Assembly (NCBI GenBank): GCA_021234155.1
Contig: JAJEKV010000038.1
Coordinates: 9,948,092 to 10,012,091 of the forward strand
Length of the DNA: 64,000 nt
Direction: 5' to 3'
From: Isoetes taiwanensis
Taxonomy: Eukaryota; Streptophyta; Lycopodiopsida; Isoetales; Isoetaceae
Shown: one piece after another, positions 34,440-45,514 of the stretch
Numbering within the stretch: position 1 is the first letter of the stretch
How the letters are laid out: each line of letters begins with the position of its first letter
Notes under the pieces: generated by a model
What the model was told of the DNA's origin: nothing
The model's database searches: none
The model's input: the letters and a program-made list of their open reading frames with translations, nothing else
Program-made: the position numbers and the translations under genes

Positions 34440-37400
34440 AAGGGACTTCCTTTCTTTGATTTGTGGGGGCTAGGGATACCGGATTGTGGTCCAAAAAGAA
34501 ACAGGGAAATGTATTCTGGAATACACTTTGTATTCGAATAGGATTTTGCTTCCGACGGAGAGGGGGCTTAATTTTTGTTACGCCTCCTCTGGTTTTGATC
34601 TGGCGATAATCTTGTTTGGTGATCTATTTGGCTCTAGATTATTGGTTATGAAACCCCCGGCTGCGATGGCGATTTCGATATGTTCTTGTTGGTTGCTGGA
34701 GCGAGTTCAAGGACTCGATTTAGGTTAGGGTAAAGAACTCCATGTGCAAACAAGGTTGAAATTTGTCCAAACCACCAAATGCATGTGAAGTTTCTTTGTG
34801 GTGCTATGGCATGTGAAGTTTCTCGGGCGTTCTTCGGCTCACGGCTTTGCTTTTCTGCCTCGGGATATGATGCCCTTCAAAATTTTGAATGGCATCTCGA
34901 ACTACTTCACCCGCCCTGGCGACTTCTCGAGTTTAGAGCTTCTACAAGCGACATCCAGAGCTTCTTACGCCTACTGTGCTTGTGTTTCACAATACTTTTA
35001 GAAGAATCATGAAGGTTTCCCCCTTGTTTCTCTCTTTATTCATATTTCTCTAACTTCTAAGTCCTCGGGGGCATGGCGACCTCCAAACCAAGCCTAAAGG
35101 TGCCTCTAAGTTGCATGTTTTATGTTCGTGTAACAACAATCCTCTGGAAAAACTTGGTTGCTGGTTTGTCGCCACCAAAAGTACCTTGACGGATTAGAAT
35201 TAAAAGCATGTATATGCTTATTTTCAATGTTTTTGAATTTGCAGTCTTGCTAGTGACTTTGGATTTGATCCTTTAGAGCTTGGGAAGGAACAGAAGAGCT
35301 TGAGATGGTATGTTCAAAGAGAGAACTTGTCCATGCTCGCTTTGCAATGGTGGGGTAGTGGAATTCTATTTCTCGATGTAAAAGTATTGCAATCTTTGTA
35401 TCCACATTTACCTCTTCTTCTTTCCGGGACTCCATGAAATTCGTGGCGAGCTTTCACGCAAATACAATATCAATTCAAAAGACTTGCCAATATGGTACGC
35501 AAGGGGTGCTACAAAATTTGAGTTTGCGTGATCTGAGGGACACTTCTCATTGTGCCAGACTTCATGACTTCGAAATTATCGATGTTTATCCAACCATCAA
35601 GTGTGAAAAGGAAAGCTCTTGTAGGTCAATCAAGTTAGTACCGTAGTCCAGGCGCTTACTTTAAGCGCTTTGAAATTCAACGGTGTCAAATATGTTGGAT
35701 TGATCTATTTTTGCCATAATTAATCGGGTTGGTGGATGGCAACTCTTTATCTGGCGTAAATTGGCAACTTCTCTAAATTACTAATAATGTAATGCTTTGT
35801 GGATAATTTTCTTGACCGCCAAAGCCTCCGGTATGTTACTAATCTATGCGGTCCTTTCCAAAGTGGTGGACAACAATATGTTCAATGGTTCCATTCCTTC
35901 ACCATTAGCAAGCTCTCCCATCTCATAGAACTGTAAGGAGGGTTCATGCTATAGACTTGACCTCACGTGCCTATGTTCATGTATATATGTTCTGCTTATC
36001 ACGACCACCTAAGGAATAATGCTTTTTTATCGAACATTTGTGAACATTTCAAGTCTACAAAGTATTCAATTATTGTAAGTGTTTGACTAACTTTTTTGTA
36101 ATAGAAACTCAAGGACAATTTATAAATTCATCATCTTTACACTTAACTGGGCCATAGGGATGAATAAATTTGATAGAAATTGAATACCTGTTGCTATCAC
36201 AAATTTGGCAACACTTCAGACATTGTAAGCTCTCTCTCTCTGAAATGCAGTGCGGCTTAAGAATCGGTTACGGGATATTTCGCAGAGGGTTGAACGTTAC
36301 TCTACATGGTTATTCAAAGTGTCCAAATAGCTTGAACCGGTAGTAAGACATGGTGATTTGCTTAGATTTCATTTGAGATCAGATTACTTGATTGATTCTA
36401 CGTCGGTAAAAGCTTTTTGGATATCTTTGGCCTTCGGACCCCATTTGTTAGTATAGAGATTAGATCTAGATGTTTGGCTTTTCTGCATATTTCATAGATA
36501 TATTGATGCTGTGTGGCTTTTAAATAATAGTGCAAGATTACTGTTTGCTGTGCATTGAAGCTTGCTTTGAGATCTCTCTAAAACGTGTGCATTCTCAGGT
36601 GTTTAATACTCCCATTTTCCATGAATGATGCTGGGTGCAATTAGAGAACATCCAGCAGGTTTGCTAATGAAATATATCATGGCTCTAGAATACTTTAACA
36701 ATTGTTCACATGAAAGTTAAAGAAGTTAAATCTTTAAATTGAAGCAATAGTAGCAAAGAATTTATCTAGCTCCAGCTCGCAGCCACCAGTCTGTAGCCTC
36801 TTGTTCGCCAAACAAAAGCAACCCATAATTTCGGGTCCCAATTGGTATTGCATGTCACGCCCATACGTTTGCCAAAGAAGTGCCATAACCCAAAAAAAAA
36901 AAACAAAAAAATATATAGCAAGCAACCCCACACTCTTAAGTCGGTACCATATTCTCAATCTGCAGGAAAAACACATGTCGATCGTGGCTTGAGAATTTGG
37001 GATCTTTCAAACTAGATAAAACTCGCGGATCGACAATATTATTTTTCTCCTTGCAAAATATTAATCTACTACTTAGTGGAGACTACTTGTAAATGATCAT
37101 GTGAGATGTACACTTCAACTACCATATATAAAACGTGTTTCCTCGCCATTGCTTAATTGACAACTACCATGTAAAATTGGGTTTTCTATCATTGCTTAAT
37201 TGACCCCGCTTAAATCCTTAAAATAACAACAATTGCCCAAGCAAAAGCTCGGTCAATGGCATCAAAGATATTAATCATCGAAGCAAAATGAAGGAAGCTC
37301 CATCCTTGGTTGAAGGCTTTAATATGTATTGAAGAAATACTACCTTGGTGATTGCTTGTCAATGGCCACTAGGCTAGGCCACGGATGATGGACAAATCAT

Positions 37401-37600
37401 ACCGCTTTGCGTCATGATTGTTTGTTAATGGCCACTATTACATTTTCTTCAAGTTCACACTTTTGAATATCTCAGATTCACATCAAGTCTCCATCCATTC
37501 TTCAAAGATTTCAGAATGCAGGATGACAATTTTAACAGTTGTGGGGTGCTCTAAACCTTAACATATAGGCAACATGTTATTCCGTATCACATATTTGATT
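34440..37600 (+). pseudogene. Captured LRR-like gene fragment in transposon
   Basis: The cargo between the two palindrome arrays has CG content and short open frames unlike the AT-rich ends. The clearest protein traces are DGNSLSGV (about 35735) and NNMFNGSIPSPLA (about 35872-35910), which match the NxLSGxIPxxLxxL repeat of plant leucine-rich-repeat receptor proteins; a frame change after PSPLA would continue into SLSHLIEL. LSLRDLRDTS near 35520 may be another repeat. The fragment is broken by stops. It suggests capture of host gene sequence, as in Pack-type elements. Stretches outside 35.5-35.95 kb are not recognised. Confidence 0.4.
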
Positions 37601-37609
37601 TCTTAGAAA

Positions 37610-37760
37610 GCAAAGGTGTATTCGAATCACGATTTGCTTTCTTAGGAAATTAAAAAGTGTATTCGAATACACTTTTGCTTTCTTTGAAAATCCAAAGTGT
37701 ATTCTGGAATACATGTGTCTTTTCTAGAAAAGCAAAAATGTATTCCAGAATACACTTTTT
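37610..37760. repeat. Palindrome array, right
   Basis: Three to four copies of the same palindrome family. The copy at 37653-37676 is a perfect 24-bp palindrome whose centre is TTCGAA, without the usual two spacer bases. Later copies have TTCTGGAA and TTCCAGAA. Confidence 0.85.
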
Positions 37761-38169
37761 TTTTTACATTTTTTGTTTTTTGTGCCCTAGTGTTCATTTG
37801 TCAAACATGTTTGATGGAACAGCTAAACGTGGAGACTTAGGACAGATACCCAGTTGCAATGTCTGATAAGCATATTGTTCAATATGCACCAAATTTGGAG
37901 GGTGCCAAATTAATGTACTGAAATTTTTTAAAGAAATAATAATTATTTTTTCTTCTCTATTTTGATGCTTTTAATATCTCACTTTCAGAGATTATGTATA
38001 CATGTCTACATTTTGCCATTTTCAAGGGTGTTTCTTTGCAAAAAACAAACTTGTCACTTAATGAGGGGCCAAAATGAGGGGGGGAAAAATTTGAACCTTC
38101 TGAAATTTTCAAGTTTATCCAAAAAAGGCCAATTTTAAGACCATGGTGTGTTTTTAAAGGGAATCTTTG

Positions 38170-38213
38170 AAACGGGAGTGCTGCAACACTCCCGTTTAAT
38201 TTGCAATCTTGTT
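38170..38213 (-). repeat. Right terminal inverted repeat with hairpin
   Basis: Ends …TTTGCAATCTTGTT. Just inside lies a hairpin, AACGGGAGTG-CTGCAA-CACTCCCGTT (38171-38196), made because the TIR-internal AACGGGAG motif is present in both orientations here. The left end has only one orientation. Confidence 0.85.
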
Positions 38214-38217
38214 TAAG

Positions 38218-39007
38218 GTCGATTCATCATAATGGTCTTTTCTTCTTCTGTTTTCGGACACATTTCAGAGCTGATTCTTTGCCCAGATGCTACTGGAGTG
38301 CTAGCAGGTTTGCATTCTTCCATTTTGAACCTTTTAAGCATACCTAAAATATTCCTTTTCTGAGTAATAGCTATAAATCCACTTTCCCTATGTCTATAAA
38401 CTTCCATACCTAATAACTGTTTCAGTTCCCCCAAGTCTGTCATCTGAAACCTTTGCTTTAAAATATCCTTGCAACATTTTAAGCAATTAGTATTATTTGC
38501 TGCCATGACACAATCATCTACATACACGGCAATTATGCAAAAATGATCTCCGTCTCTATAGACATACACATTTCCATCCATGTTTAATTTTTCAAATCTA
38601 TGTGCTTTCAAATGATTGTCAAGACATACATACCATTGCCGTGGTGCTTGCCTTAGACCATAGACTGCCTTCTGCAGTTTCCAAACTTTATCCCCATCAA
38701 TCTCATATCCAGGAGGTTGCTCCATATAAATCTCCTCATTCAAGTCTCCAGATTTAAAAAGCCGTATAACATCCATATGATGCAATTCTAAATTGTGCAT
38801 GTTAGCAATAGCCATAATTGCTCTAATACTTGCTAACTTCACAATAGGAGAGAAAGTTTCATCATAATCAATACCTTCTATTTGTGTAAATCCTTTTGCC
38901 ACTAGTCTCGCTTTGAATTTTTGTGTCTGTCCATCTGGCCCCTGTTTAATTCTAAAAATCCACTTGTTTCCAACAACATTTCTATTAGTAGGATTACGTT
39001 CAACCAA
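38218..39007 (-). CDS. Copia E2 reverse transcriptase
   Basis: An open minus-strand frame covers most of the copia RT. In order: [33 protein letters not shown] (from about residue 33), [26 protein letters not shown], and the catalytic YVDD box ([13 protein letters not shown], near residue 165). It continues through [14 protein letters not shown] to MMNRP, where the DNA transposon interrupts. RT copies the element RNA into DNA. In one stretch near 38750 ([11 protein letters not shown]) it differs from E1 ([10 protein letters not shown]) through a local change of sequence, and the 5' side loses the frame near 39010. Confidence 0.93.
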
Positions 39008-39274
39008 TTTATATATGTTCGCTCAAGACGTTCAAAAGAACTTAATTCCGATCCATTGCATGTTTCCATTTATCGACTCGGGGACTTTCTGACTTCATTA
39101 TAGTTAGTTGGTATATCCAGTTCTAACACGTCCATGAGAGCCGGTATTACCACGATCACTTTCTTCAATCTCTTCATGTGTTATGCTTCTCTCTTTTTCG
39201 GGCCAGATCTCTCCTCATGCTTCTTTCGGGTCTCATCCCTTCCATATTGTGTCAGATCGAATGGTATTCCTTCT

Positions 39275-40330
39275 TTAAGTAATTCTGAGTTCTTCTTCTC
39301 CTATCCGAAATCTTTCAAGTAGAACTGGTTCTATTTCTTCATCACCATGCTCAGTGCGATCTGCGTGTTCAGTTTGTTCTTCTTGCTCTTCTGCTTGGTT
39401 AGTATCAGCAATGGTTCCTGTTTCTTCTTCCCCATCATCAAAATAGTCAACTGGTTCCCAGTCAATATCTCCACCTGCATCTTGATCTTGCTTATTAATA
39501 GAAATCCGATCTTTATATAATACGTTTTCAAAGAAAACAACATCTCGACTGACAATTACTGCTCTTTTATTTGGATCATAAAGTCTATATCCTTTTGACA
39601 AACTATCATATCCAACAAAGTAAGCTTCTCTACTTTTATCATCCAACTTCGATCTATTCTCTTCCATTATTTTTGCATAGGCTAAACATCCAAAAACTTT
39701 AAATTCTTTTACAGATTGGCGCTTACCTGTCCAAAGCTCATCTGGAACATTACCTTCTAAGGCCTTGCTCGAGATTTTGTTTTGTACATAGAAAGCTGTA
39801 TTTACAGCTTCTGCCCATAAAAAGTTTGGAAGACCTGCATGTTTTAGCATTGCCCGCGCTGCTTCCATTACTGTTCGATTTTTCCTCTGGGGAGACACCA
39901 TTTTTTTGAGGAGTCCCGCTACACGCCAATCGGCCTTTTAATTCCTTTTTCGCACAAAAATACTTAAACTCATCTGATATAAGTATTCTCCCCTCCGTCT
40001 CGACCTTAAGCATTTTAGCTTACACCGATTTCACGCTCAACTTCTCGTGAAGATAAGCTTTGAATGAATTGAAGACTGGGCTTTTATGACTTAGAAAATA
40101 CCATTTAGACTTTCTCGAATAATCATCAATAAATGAAACAAAGTAATATTTGCCACTCGCGACTTCTAACTCTCATAGGCCCACATACGCCGAGTGTACC
40201 AAAGCTAACTTCTCACTGCTCATTTCGCTTTGCTTAGGAAAAGGCTTTCTACTTTGTTTGCCCAACATGCAACCATGACAAGGTGAGTCCAAGCCTTCCT
40301 TAATATAATCACAGAACATCTAAGTCTTCC
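39275..40330 (-). pseudogene. Copia E2 integrase, frameshifted
   Basis: The integrase core continues from the zinc-binding GAG-pre-INT segment upstream. The downstream part (39901-39275) is clean: NRTVMEAARAMLKHAGLPNF, LWAEAVNTAFYVQNKISS, YFVGYDSLSKGYRLYDP. The part with the first two catalytic acidic residues (39900-40330) is broken into several frames compared with E1. Nearly all differences there fall at CTG/CAG positions of E1. For example E1 TTTTTCTGCACAA corresponds to TTTTTCGCACAA here. I therefore suspect consensus errors as the cause of the breaks, not decay. Confidence 0.85.
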
Positions 40331-41272
40331 GAATCTTATGCTTCTTCATAAAGAGTATATTTTTCAAATTTGTGTGACCTAAACGTTGATGCCATAATTC
40401 TATTGATTTATTATTTTCAACTTCACTACTTAATAGCACGTTTACACTTTTTGGACAAAATTCAAACCGATTTCCAACTCTTTTTGCATATAATACAACA
40501 TTTCCATTATTGTGTACTATGCACATGTGCTTATCAAATGACACTCTATAATCTTTATCTACCAAATCCGCTACAGAAATTAAGTTTTTCACCACTCCTG
40601 GAACACACAAGACATTATCAATAGATATTACACTTCCATCTTCTCCTTCAAGCTCTAACAAGCCACACCCTTCTACTTCTTGTTCTTCATTAGCCATACG
40701 TACACATTTAAGTTTACTAGTTTGCATATCTTTTAATATTTGTGAACTTCCCATCACGGATTTTTCAGCTCCAGAATCTATAACCACAAGGTTAGCCAAA
40801 TTTTCATCGCAAATACTTGATAACATAAATGAATTTACCTCTTCTTCAGGAATTTCTTCAGTTGATACACGGCCTATGGTTGGTTTTGAAAAGGTCACTG
40901 TCCTTCTAGAAGTTCCTCTGCTAGAAGATGAGGATCCTCTAAAACTTCCACGACCTCTTCCTTTTTTTGAACACATATTTGCAAGATGCCCTCCTTCCCC
41001 ACAAACATAACATGTACGACCTCTAATACGTGAACAGTTTGGTTTGATATGACCACTCTCTCCACATCCATAACATATCACATCCTTTGTCTCTTTATTT
41101 CTCCCTCTCCCTCTTTCAAGATATAAAATACTCTCTCTCCCCCATGATTATAATCCCTTCTTGCTTCTCTTTGTGTAACTTCGGTTCTTGCAAGATTACT
41201 TAATGCTTCTTCCCTTAGTTTTTGCAAGTTAGTGCGAATTAATGAAGCAATATTTTCATCATATTCAAACAA
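40320..41272 (-). CDS. Copia E2 gag C-terminus, protease, pre-integrase
   Basis: Reading right to left: the end of gag with EIASLIRTNLQKLREEALSN-like helix (41272-41078), then an RNA-binding pair of CCHC knuckles, CYGCGESGHIKPNC and CYVCGEGGHLANMC, then a GRG-rich linker. The aspartic protease active site is VIDSGAEKSVMGSS (near residue 100 of the 253-codon frame). The GAG-pre-INT segment has SIELWHQRLGHTNLKNILFM. A one-frame slip near 41080 separates the helix from the knuckles. In a working element these would be parts of a single polyprotein. Confidence 0.9.
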
Positions 41273-41273
41273 A

Positions 41274-41789
41274 CATGTCTCGATATGTACAATATTTTAG
41301 ACCCAATGCAGAAAGGGGAGCAAAGCACCATCTAAATCCATAAATATGCCTTCCATTTTGTCAAACAATTCCACCAAATCCTTACCTCGACATACTTGAG
41401 CATTCTTAGTTCCCTGCTCGAAGTTTATATATTTGAGATGCGCTTAATTTTTCATATTCATTCAAGTAAATATTGCCACATCTCTCGTGGACTCATATGA
41501 TGAATAGAAGCTATAATTCCATAACCAAGTTTGGAAATAATAATACCTTTAGCCTCGAGCTATTTCCTTAGAGGATGGCTCCTCCAAATCTTGCTTGCAC
41601 CTTCGGGTCTTTATTGTAATCTTCCTCCGCTTCGGGGTTTGAAGAGGTCTCACATAATCCCAAAGCCCTTCGCTTTCTAACGCTTTTTCCACTTTCACCT
41701 TCCATGCTTGAAAACCCGAGCCTCCCTTGTAGACTTCAACACCGCTAATATTGAAGCAAAGAACTTTGTTTGTCGCTATCTCTTTTTGA
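41274..41789 (-). other. Copia E2 gag N-terminus and leader
   Basis: Corresponds to 46250-46725 of E1 (for example ATGCCTTCCATTTTGTCAAA in both). It would encode the gag N-terminus and leader, but no continuous frame remains in either copy. Confidence 0.6.
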
Positions 41790-41809
41790 ACTCAAAGCTC
41801 GATACCAGA
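41790..41809 (-). other. Primer-binding site of E2
   Basis: On the minus strand, TCTGGTATCGAGCTTTGAG directly follows the LTR end …TATCA. It resembles TGGTATCAGAGCTTTGAG, the complement of initiator-Met tRNA, and differs at the CAG. Confidence 0.85.
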
Positions 41810-42452
41810 TGATAGAAACAGAAGCTTTTGAGTCCGGGAATTGAACCTGATAAAGAAAACCACAGCTCAATCTCCTACACTTTTTTCCCTTTTAAAATTC
41901 AAAATCCCACAAAGGATTAGAAAAGACACGTAATCGTTACATAATAGACATTAACCACACGGGCTTAACGAGAAGATAAGATCAATGCCGGATAACATTG
42001 AATAAGCACAAAATAACCACACAAAGCTTACCGTAAGATAAGATCAATGCCGGATAACACCAATAAGCACAAAACCGTAACACGGAATGCTTTTGGTCAG
42101 ACCAATTTCTGCCATCATAGTTACCCTAGGTGGATCGATTCTTCTTCCAATCTCGGGAAACGTTGCCCATAGATGCAATTTCGCCAAGACTCAAGACAAA
42201 TTCTTCAAGACAGATTCCCAAGACTCTCAAAGAACTGACTCCGTCCGAGCCGTGATCAGCTGCTCACCGCGGTACCAATAAACAATCTTTGCTTTTTTTT
42301 TCCTCATTGCCCCTCCTTTCTTTTGCTTACCTCTTTTTAAAAATAACCTTAGCATGCAAACATAATATCTTGAAATAATCCATGTGTTTTTTATATGTGA
42401 TCGCCACATGTAGCTAGCCATCAACCATCACATAGGCATGACAAGCACTACA
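41810..42452 (-). repeat. Copia LTR 2, shared by E2 and E1
   Basis: A 643-bp LTR. It serves as 5' LTR of E2 (primer-binding site on its left) and as 3' LTR of E1 (polypurine tract on its right, 42453-42473). No host DNA lies on either side, so the two units share it. Confidence 0.95.
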
Positions 42453-42454
42453 AT

Positions 42455-43641
42455 CCAACAATCTCCCCCTCATGCCTATATGATAACAAATTCCAACATC
42501 TTCTACCCCTAGTTCTTTTTGAAACATTTTGAATTTGATTCAGCAGAGCCTTTGTAAATATGTCTAAGCATTAATCGCATATCTCAGAGCTCTATATAGT
42601 ACAACTATTTCCCCACTTTTCACGCGGATCGCCGTATGAAGTGATTATGCAGCTCAATATGTTTTGTTCTTTTCATGTAAACCGGATTTTTAGTCATGGC
42701 AATACAAACTTGTATTATCACAATATAATGGCGCTGGCTTTCTCCTGTACTAGGCCCCACGCAAGTAATCGCCTAAGCCAAATTATTTCTCTAGAAGCAA
42801 GAGACACTGCTGCATACTCAGCTTCTGCCGTAGAAAGAGCAATAGAGGTTTGTTTCTTACTTTTCCAAGCGATAGCTGTTTTGCCTAGTAAGCAAGCATA
42901 TCCTGATCTCGACTTACGTGTATCCACATCACCACCCCAATTTGCATCTGCAAAACCTTCAAGCAATAGACTTTCCAATTTTACACCAAGTTCACGCCTG
43001 AAAATAAGACCATAGTTTAGAGTGCCTTTTAAAAACCTTAGAATACGTTTTGCACATTTCCAATGTCCTTCACCAGGATTGTTTAGAAATTGACTTAACA
43101 TATTTACTCCATATGAAATGTTAGGACGTGTACAGTTTGATACATATTGTAGACACCCAATAAGTTCTCTATAAGGTCGATTCATCATAATGGTCTTTTC
43201 TTCTTCTGTTTTCGGACACATTTCAGAGCTGATTCTTTGCCCAGATGCTACTGGAGTGCTAGTAGGTTTGCATTCTTCCATTTTGAACCTTTTAAGCATA
43301 CCTAAAATATTCCTTTTCTGAGTAATAGCTATAAATCCACTTTCCCTATGTCTATAAACTTCCATACCTAATAACTGTTTCAGTTCCCCCAAGTCTGTCA
43401 TCTGAAACCTTTGCTTTAAAATATCCTTGCAACATTTTAAGCAATTAATATTATTTGCTGCCATGACACAATCATCTACATACACGGCAATTATGCAAAA
43501 ATGATCTCCGTCTCTATAGACATACACATTTCCATCCATGTTTAATTTTTCAAATCTATGTGCTTTCAAATGATTGTCAAGACATACATACCATTGCCGT
43601 GGTGCTTGCCTTAGACCATAGATCGCTTTTGCAGCTTCCAA
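42455..43641 (-). CDS. Copia E1 reverse transcriptase C-half and RNase H
   Basis: A 307-codon frame (43641-42718) starts in the RT fingers/palm at [11 protein letters not shown]. It includes the catalytic [13 protein letters not shown] (about residue 53), [14 protein letters not shown] and [11 protein letters not shown] across the site used by the transposon in E2. RNase H has FADANWGGD (near residue 210), [10 protein letters not shown] and [11 protein letters not shown]. The frame is lost near 42750; in E2 the corresponding segment continues to CDNTSCIAM and the stop. The remainder to 42455 is recognisable only by comparison with E2. Confidence 0.92.
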
Positions 43642-44170
43642 ACTTTATCCCCATCAATCTCATATCCAGGAGGTTGCTCCATATAAATCTCCTCATTCAA
43701 GTCTGCATTTAAAAACGCTGTGCTAACATCCATATGATGCAATTCTAAATTGTGCATGTTAGCAATAGCCATAATTGCTCTAATACTTGCTAACTTCACA
43801 ATAGGAGAGAAAGTTTCATCATAATCAATACCTTCTATTTGTGTAAATCCTTTTGCCACTAGTCTCGCTTTGAATTTTTGTGTCTGTCCATCTGGCCCCT
43901 GTTTAATTCTAAAAATCCACTTGTTTCCAACAACATTTCTATTAGTAGGTCTGTCAACCAATTTATATGTTTCACAGACGCTCAAAAAGAACTTAATCCA
44001 AGATCCATTGCATGTTTCCATTTATCTGACTCAGGACTTTCTACAGCTTCATTATAGTCAGTTGGTATATCTGATTCTAACACAGTCATGAGAGCCGGTA
44101 TTACCTGATCACTTTCTTCAATCTCTTCATGTGTTATGCTTCTCTCTCTTTCAGTTGCATCTCTCCTCAT
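43611..44170 (-). CDS. Copia E1 reverse transcriptase N-half
   Basis: The 136-codon frame (44021-43611) includes [38 protein letters not shown] and [20 protein letters not shown], the conserved copia RT segment with the first catalytic Asp (MDVSTAF). E2 has a damaged [10 protein letters not shown] here, so E1 retains the normal sequence. A linker frame (44170-43982) with [15 protein letters not shown] joins it to integrase. It overlaps the next frame downstream by a one-base slip near 43620. Confidence 0.92.
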
Positions 44171-45510
44171 GCTTCTTCCAGTCTCATCCCTTCCATATTG
44201 TGCTGTATCGAATGGTATTCCTTCTTTAAGTAATTCTGCTTCAGTTCTTCTCCTCCCACCATACCAAGCAGAAGTGGTTCTATTTCTTCATCACCATGCT
44301 CAGTGCGATCTGCGTGTTCAGTTTGTTCTTCTTGCTCTTCTGCTTGGTTAGTATCAGCAATGGTTCCTGTTTCTTCTTCCCAATCATCAAAATAGTCAAC
44401 TGGTTCCCAGTCAATATCTCCACCTGCATCTTGATCTTGCTTATTAATAGAAATCCGATCTTTATATAATACGTTTTCAAAGAAAACAACATCTCGACTG
44501 ACAATTACTGCTCTTTTATTTGGATCATAAAGTCTATATCCTTTTGACAAACTATCATATCCAACAAAGTAAGCTTCTCTACTTTTATCATCCAACTTCG
44601 ATCTATTCTCTTCCATTATTTTTGCATAGGTTAAACATCCAAAAACTTTAAATTCTTTTACAGATTGGCGCTTACCTGTCCAAAGCTCATCTGGAACTTT
44701 ACCTTCTAAGGCCTTGCTCGAGATTTTGTTTTGTACATAGAAAGCTGTATTTACAGCTTCTGCCCATAAAAAGTTTGGAAGACCTGCATGTTTTAGCATT
44801 GCCCGCGCTGCTTCCATTACTGTTCGATTTTTCCTCTCAGAGACACCATTTTGCTGAGGAGTCCCGCTACACGTCAACTGTCTTTTAATTCCTTTTTCTG
44901 CACAAAAATACTTAAACTCATCTGATAAGTATTCTCCCCCTCTGTCTGACCTTAAGCATTTTAGCTTACACCCTGTTTCACGTTCAACTTCTGCAAGATA
45001 AGCTTTGAATGAATTGAAGACCTGGCTTTTATGACTTAGAAAATACCATTTAGACTTTCTCGAATAATCATCAATAAATGAAACAAAGTAATATTTGCCA
45101 CTCGCACTTCTAACTCTCATAGGCCCACATACGTCAGAGTGTACCAAAGCTAACTTCTCACTCGCTCGTTCGCTTTGCTTAGGAAAAGGCTTTCTACTTT
45201 GTTTGCCCAACATGCAACCATGACAAGGTGAGTCCAAGCCTTCCTTAATATAATCTGTAACATCTAAGTCTTCCAGAATCTTATGCTTCTTCATAAAGAG
45301 TATATTTTTCAAATTTGTGTGACCTAAACGTTGATGCCATAATTCTATTGATTTATTATTTTCAACTTCACTACTTAATAGCACGTTTACACTTTTTGGA
45401 CAAAATTCAAACCGATTTCCAACTCTTTTTGCATATAATACAACATTTCCATTATTGTGTACTATGCACATGTGCTTATCAAATGACACTCTATAATCTT
45501 TATCTACCAA
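44167..45510 (-). CDS. Copia E1 integrase with GAG-pre-INT
   Basis: A 447-codon open frame. The GAG-pre-INT zinc-binding segment ELWHQRLGHTNLKNI is near residue 57. The integrase catalytic triad is visible: LVHSDVCGPM (first Asp, about 124), LRSDRGGEYLSDEF (second Asp, about 188) and QQNGVSERKNRTV (Glu, about 225). The C-terminal region has FLWAEAVNTAFYVQ, FKVFGCLTYAKI, YFVGYDSLSKGYRLYDP and an acidic tail. Integrase inserts the cDNA, giving a 5-bp target duplication in this superfamily. The frame starts inside the protease/pre-INT linker because the upstream side is broken; no real start codon lies here. Confidence 0.95.
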   Translation of the reverse strand: MVDKDYRVSFDKHMCIVHNNGNVVLYAKRVGNRFEFCPKSVNVLLSSEVENNKSIELWHQRLGHTNLKNILFMKKHKILEDLDVTDYIKEGLDSPCHGCMLGKQSRKPFPKQSERASEKLALVHSDVCGPMRVRSASGKYYFVSFIDDYSRKSKWYFLSHKSQVFNSFKAYLAEVERETGCKLKCLRSDRGGEYLSDEFKYFCAEKGIKRQLTCSGTPQQNGVSERKNRTVMEAARAMLKHAGLPNFLWAEAVNTAFYVQNKISSKALEGKVPDELWTGKRQSVKEFKVFGCLTYAKIMEENRSKLDDKSREAYFVGYDSLSKGYRLYDPNKRAVIVSRDVVFFENVLYKDRISINKQDQDAGGDIDWEPVDYFDDWEEETGTIADTNQAEEQEEQTEHADRTEHGDEEIEPLLLGMVGGEELKQNYLKKEYHSIQHNMEGMRLEEA

Positions 45511-45514
45511 CCTT

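Larger units (their letters stand above)
33613..38213. mobile_element. 4.6-kb TIR DNA transposon inside copia E2
   Basis: The left end is AACAAGGTTGCGTATTAAAC; the inverted right end reads AACAAGATTGCAAATTAAAC. The terminal inverted repeats match at about 22 of 25 bp and both ends carry AAAGATTCCCTTT further in. The target is duplicated as TAAG (33609-33612 and 38214-38217); the undisturbed site CTCTATAAGGTCG survives in E1 near 43170. No transposase is visible, so it is non-autonomous. It carries palindrome arrays near both sides and an LRR-like fragment. About 270 bp at its left end match the larger transposon starting at 58212. The superfamily is uncertain. Confidence 0.9.
32255..42452 (-). 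mobile_element. Copia retrotransposon unit E2 (interrupted)
   Basis: A Ty1/copia element on the minus strand. Its 3' LTR is at 32255-32894 and its 5' LTR at 41810-42452, the latter shared with the neighbouring unit. Between them, reading right to left, come gag zinc knuckles, protease, integrase, reverse transcriptase and RNase H, the copia order. A 4.6-kb DNA transposon (33613-38213) splits the coding between reverse transcriptase and RNase H. Without it the unit would be about 5.6 kb, the same as E1. Patches of E2 differ from E1 mainly at CTG/CAG positions, while other patches are almost identical. Confidence 0.93.

Noticed and set aside
33613-38213. Helitron, because of the hairpin close to the right end
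   Set aside because: It has long terminal inverted repeats, duplicates TAAG, and lacks the TC…CTRR ends and A/T insertion site of Helitrons.
39005-40330. CHG deamination as the cause of E1/E2 differences
   Set aside because: Differences at CTG/CAG are frequently indels or changes to CG-containing strings, not C-to-T or G-to-A transitions.
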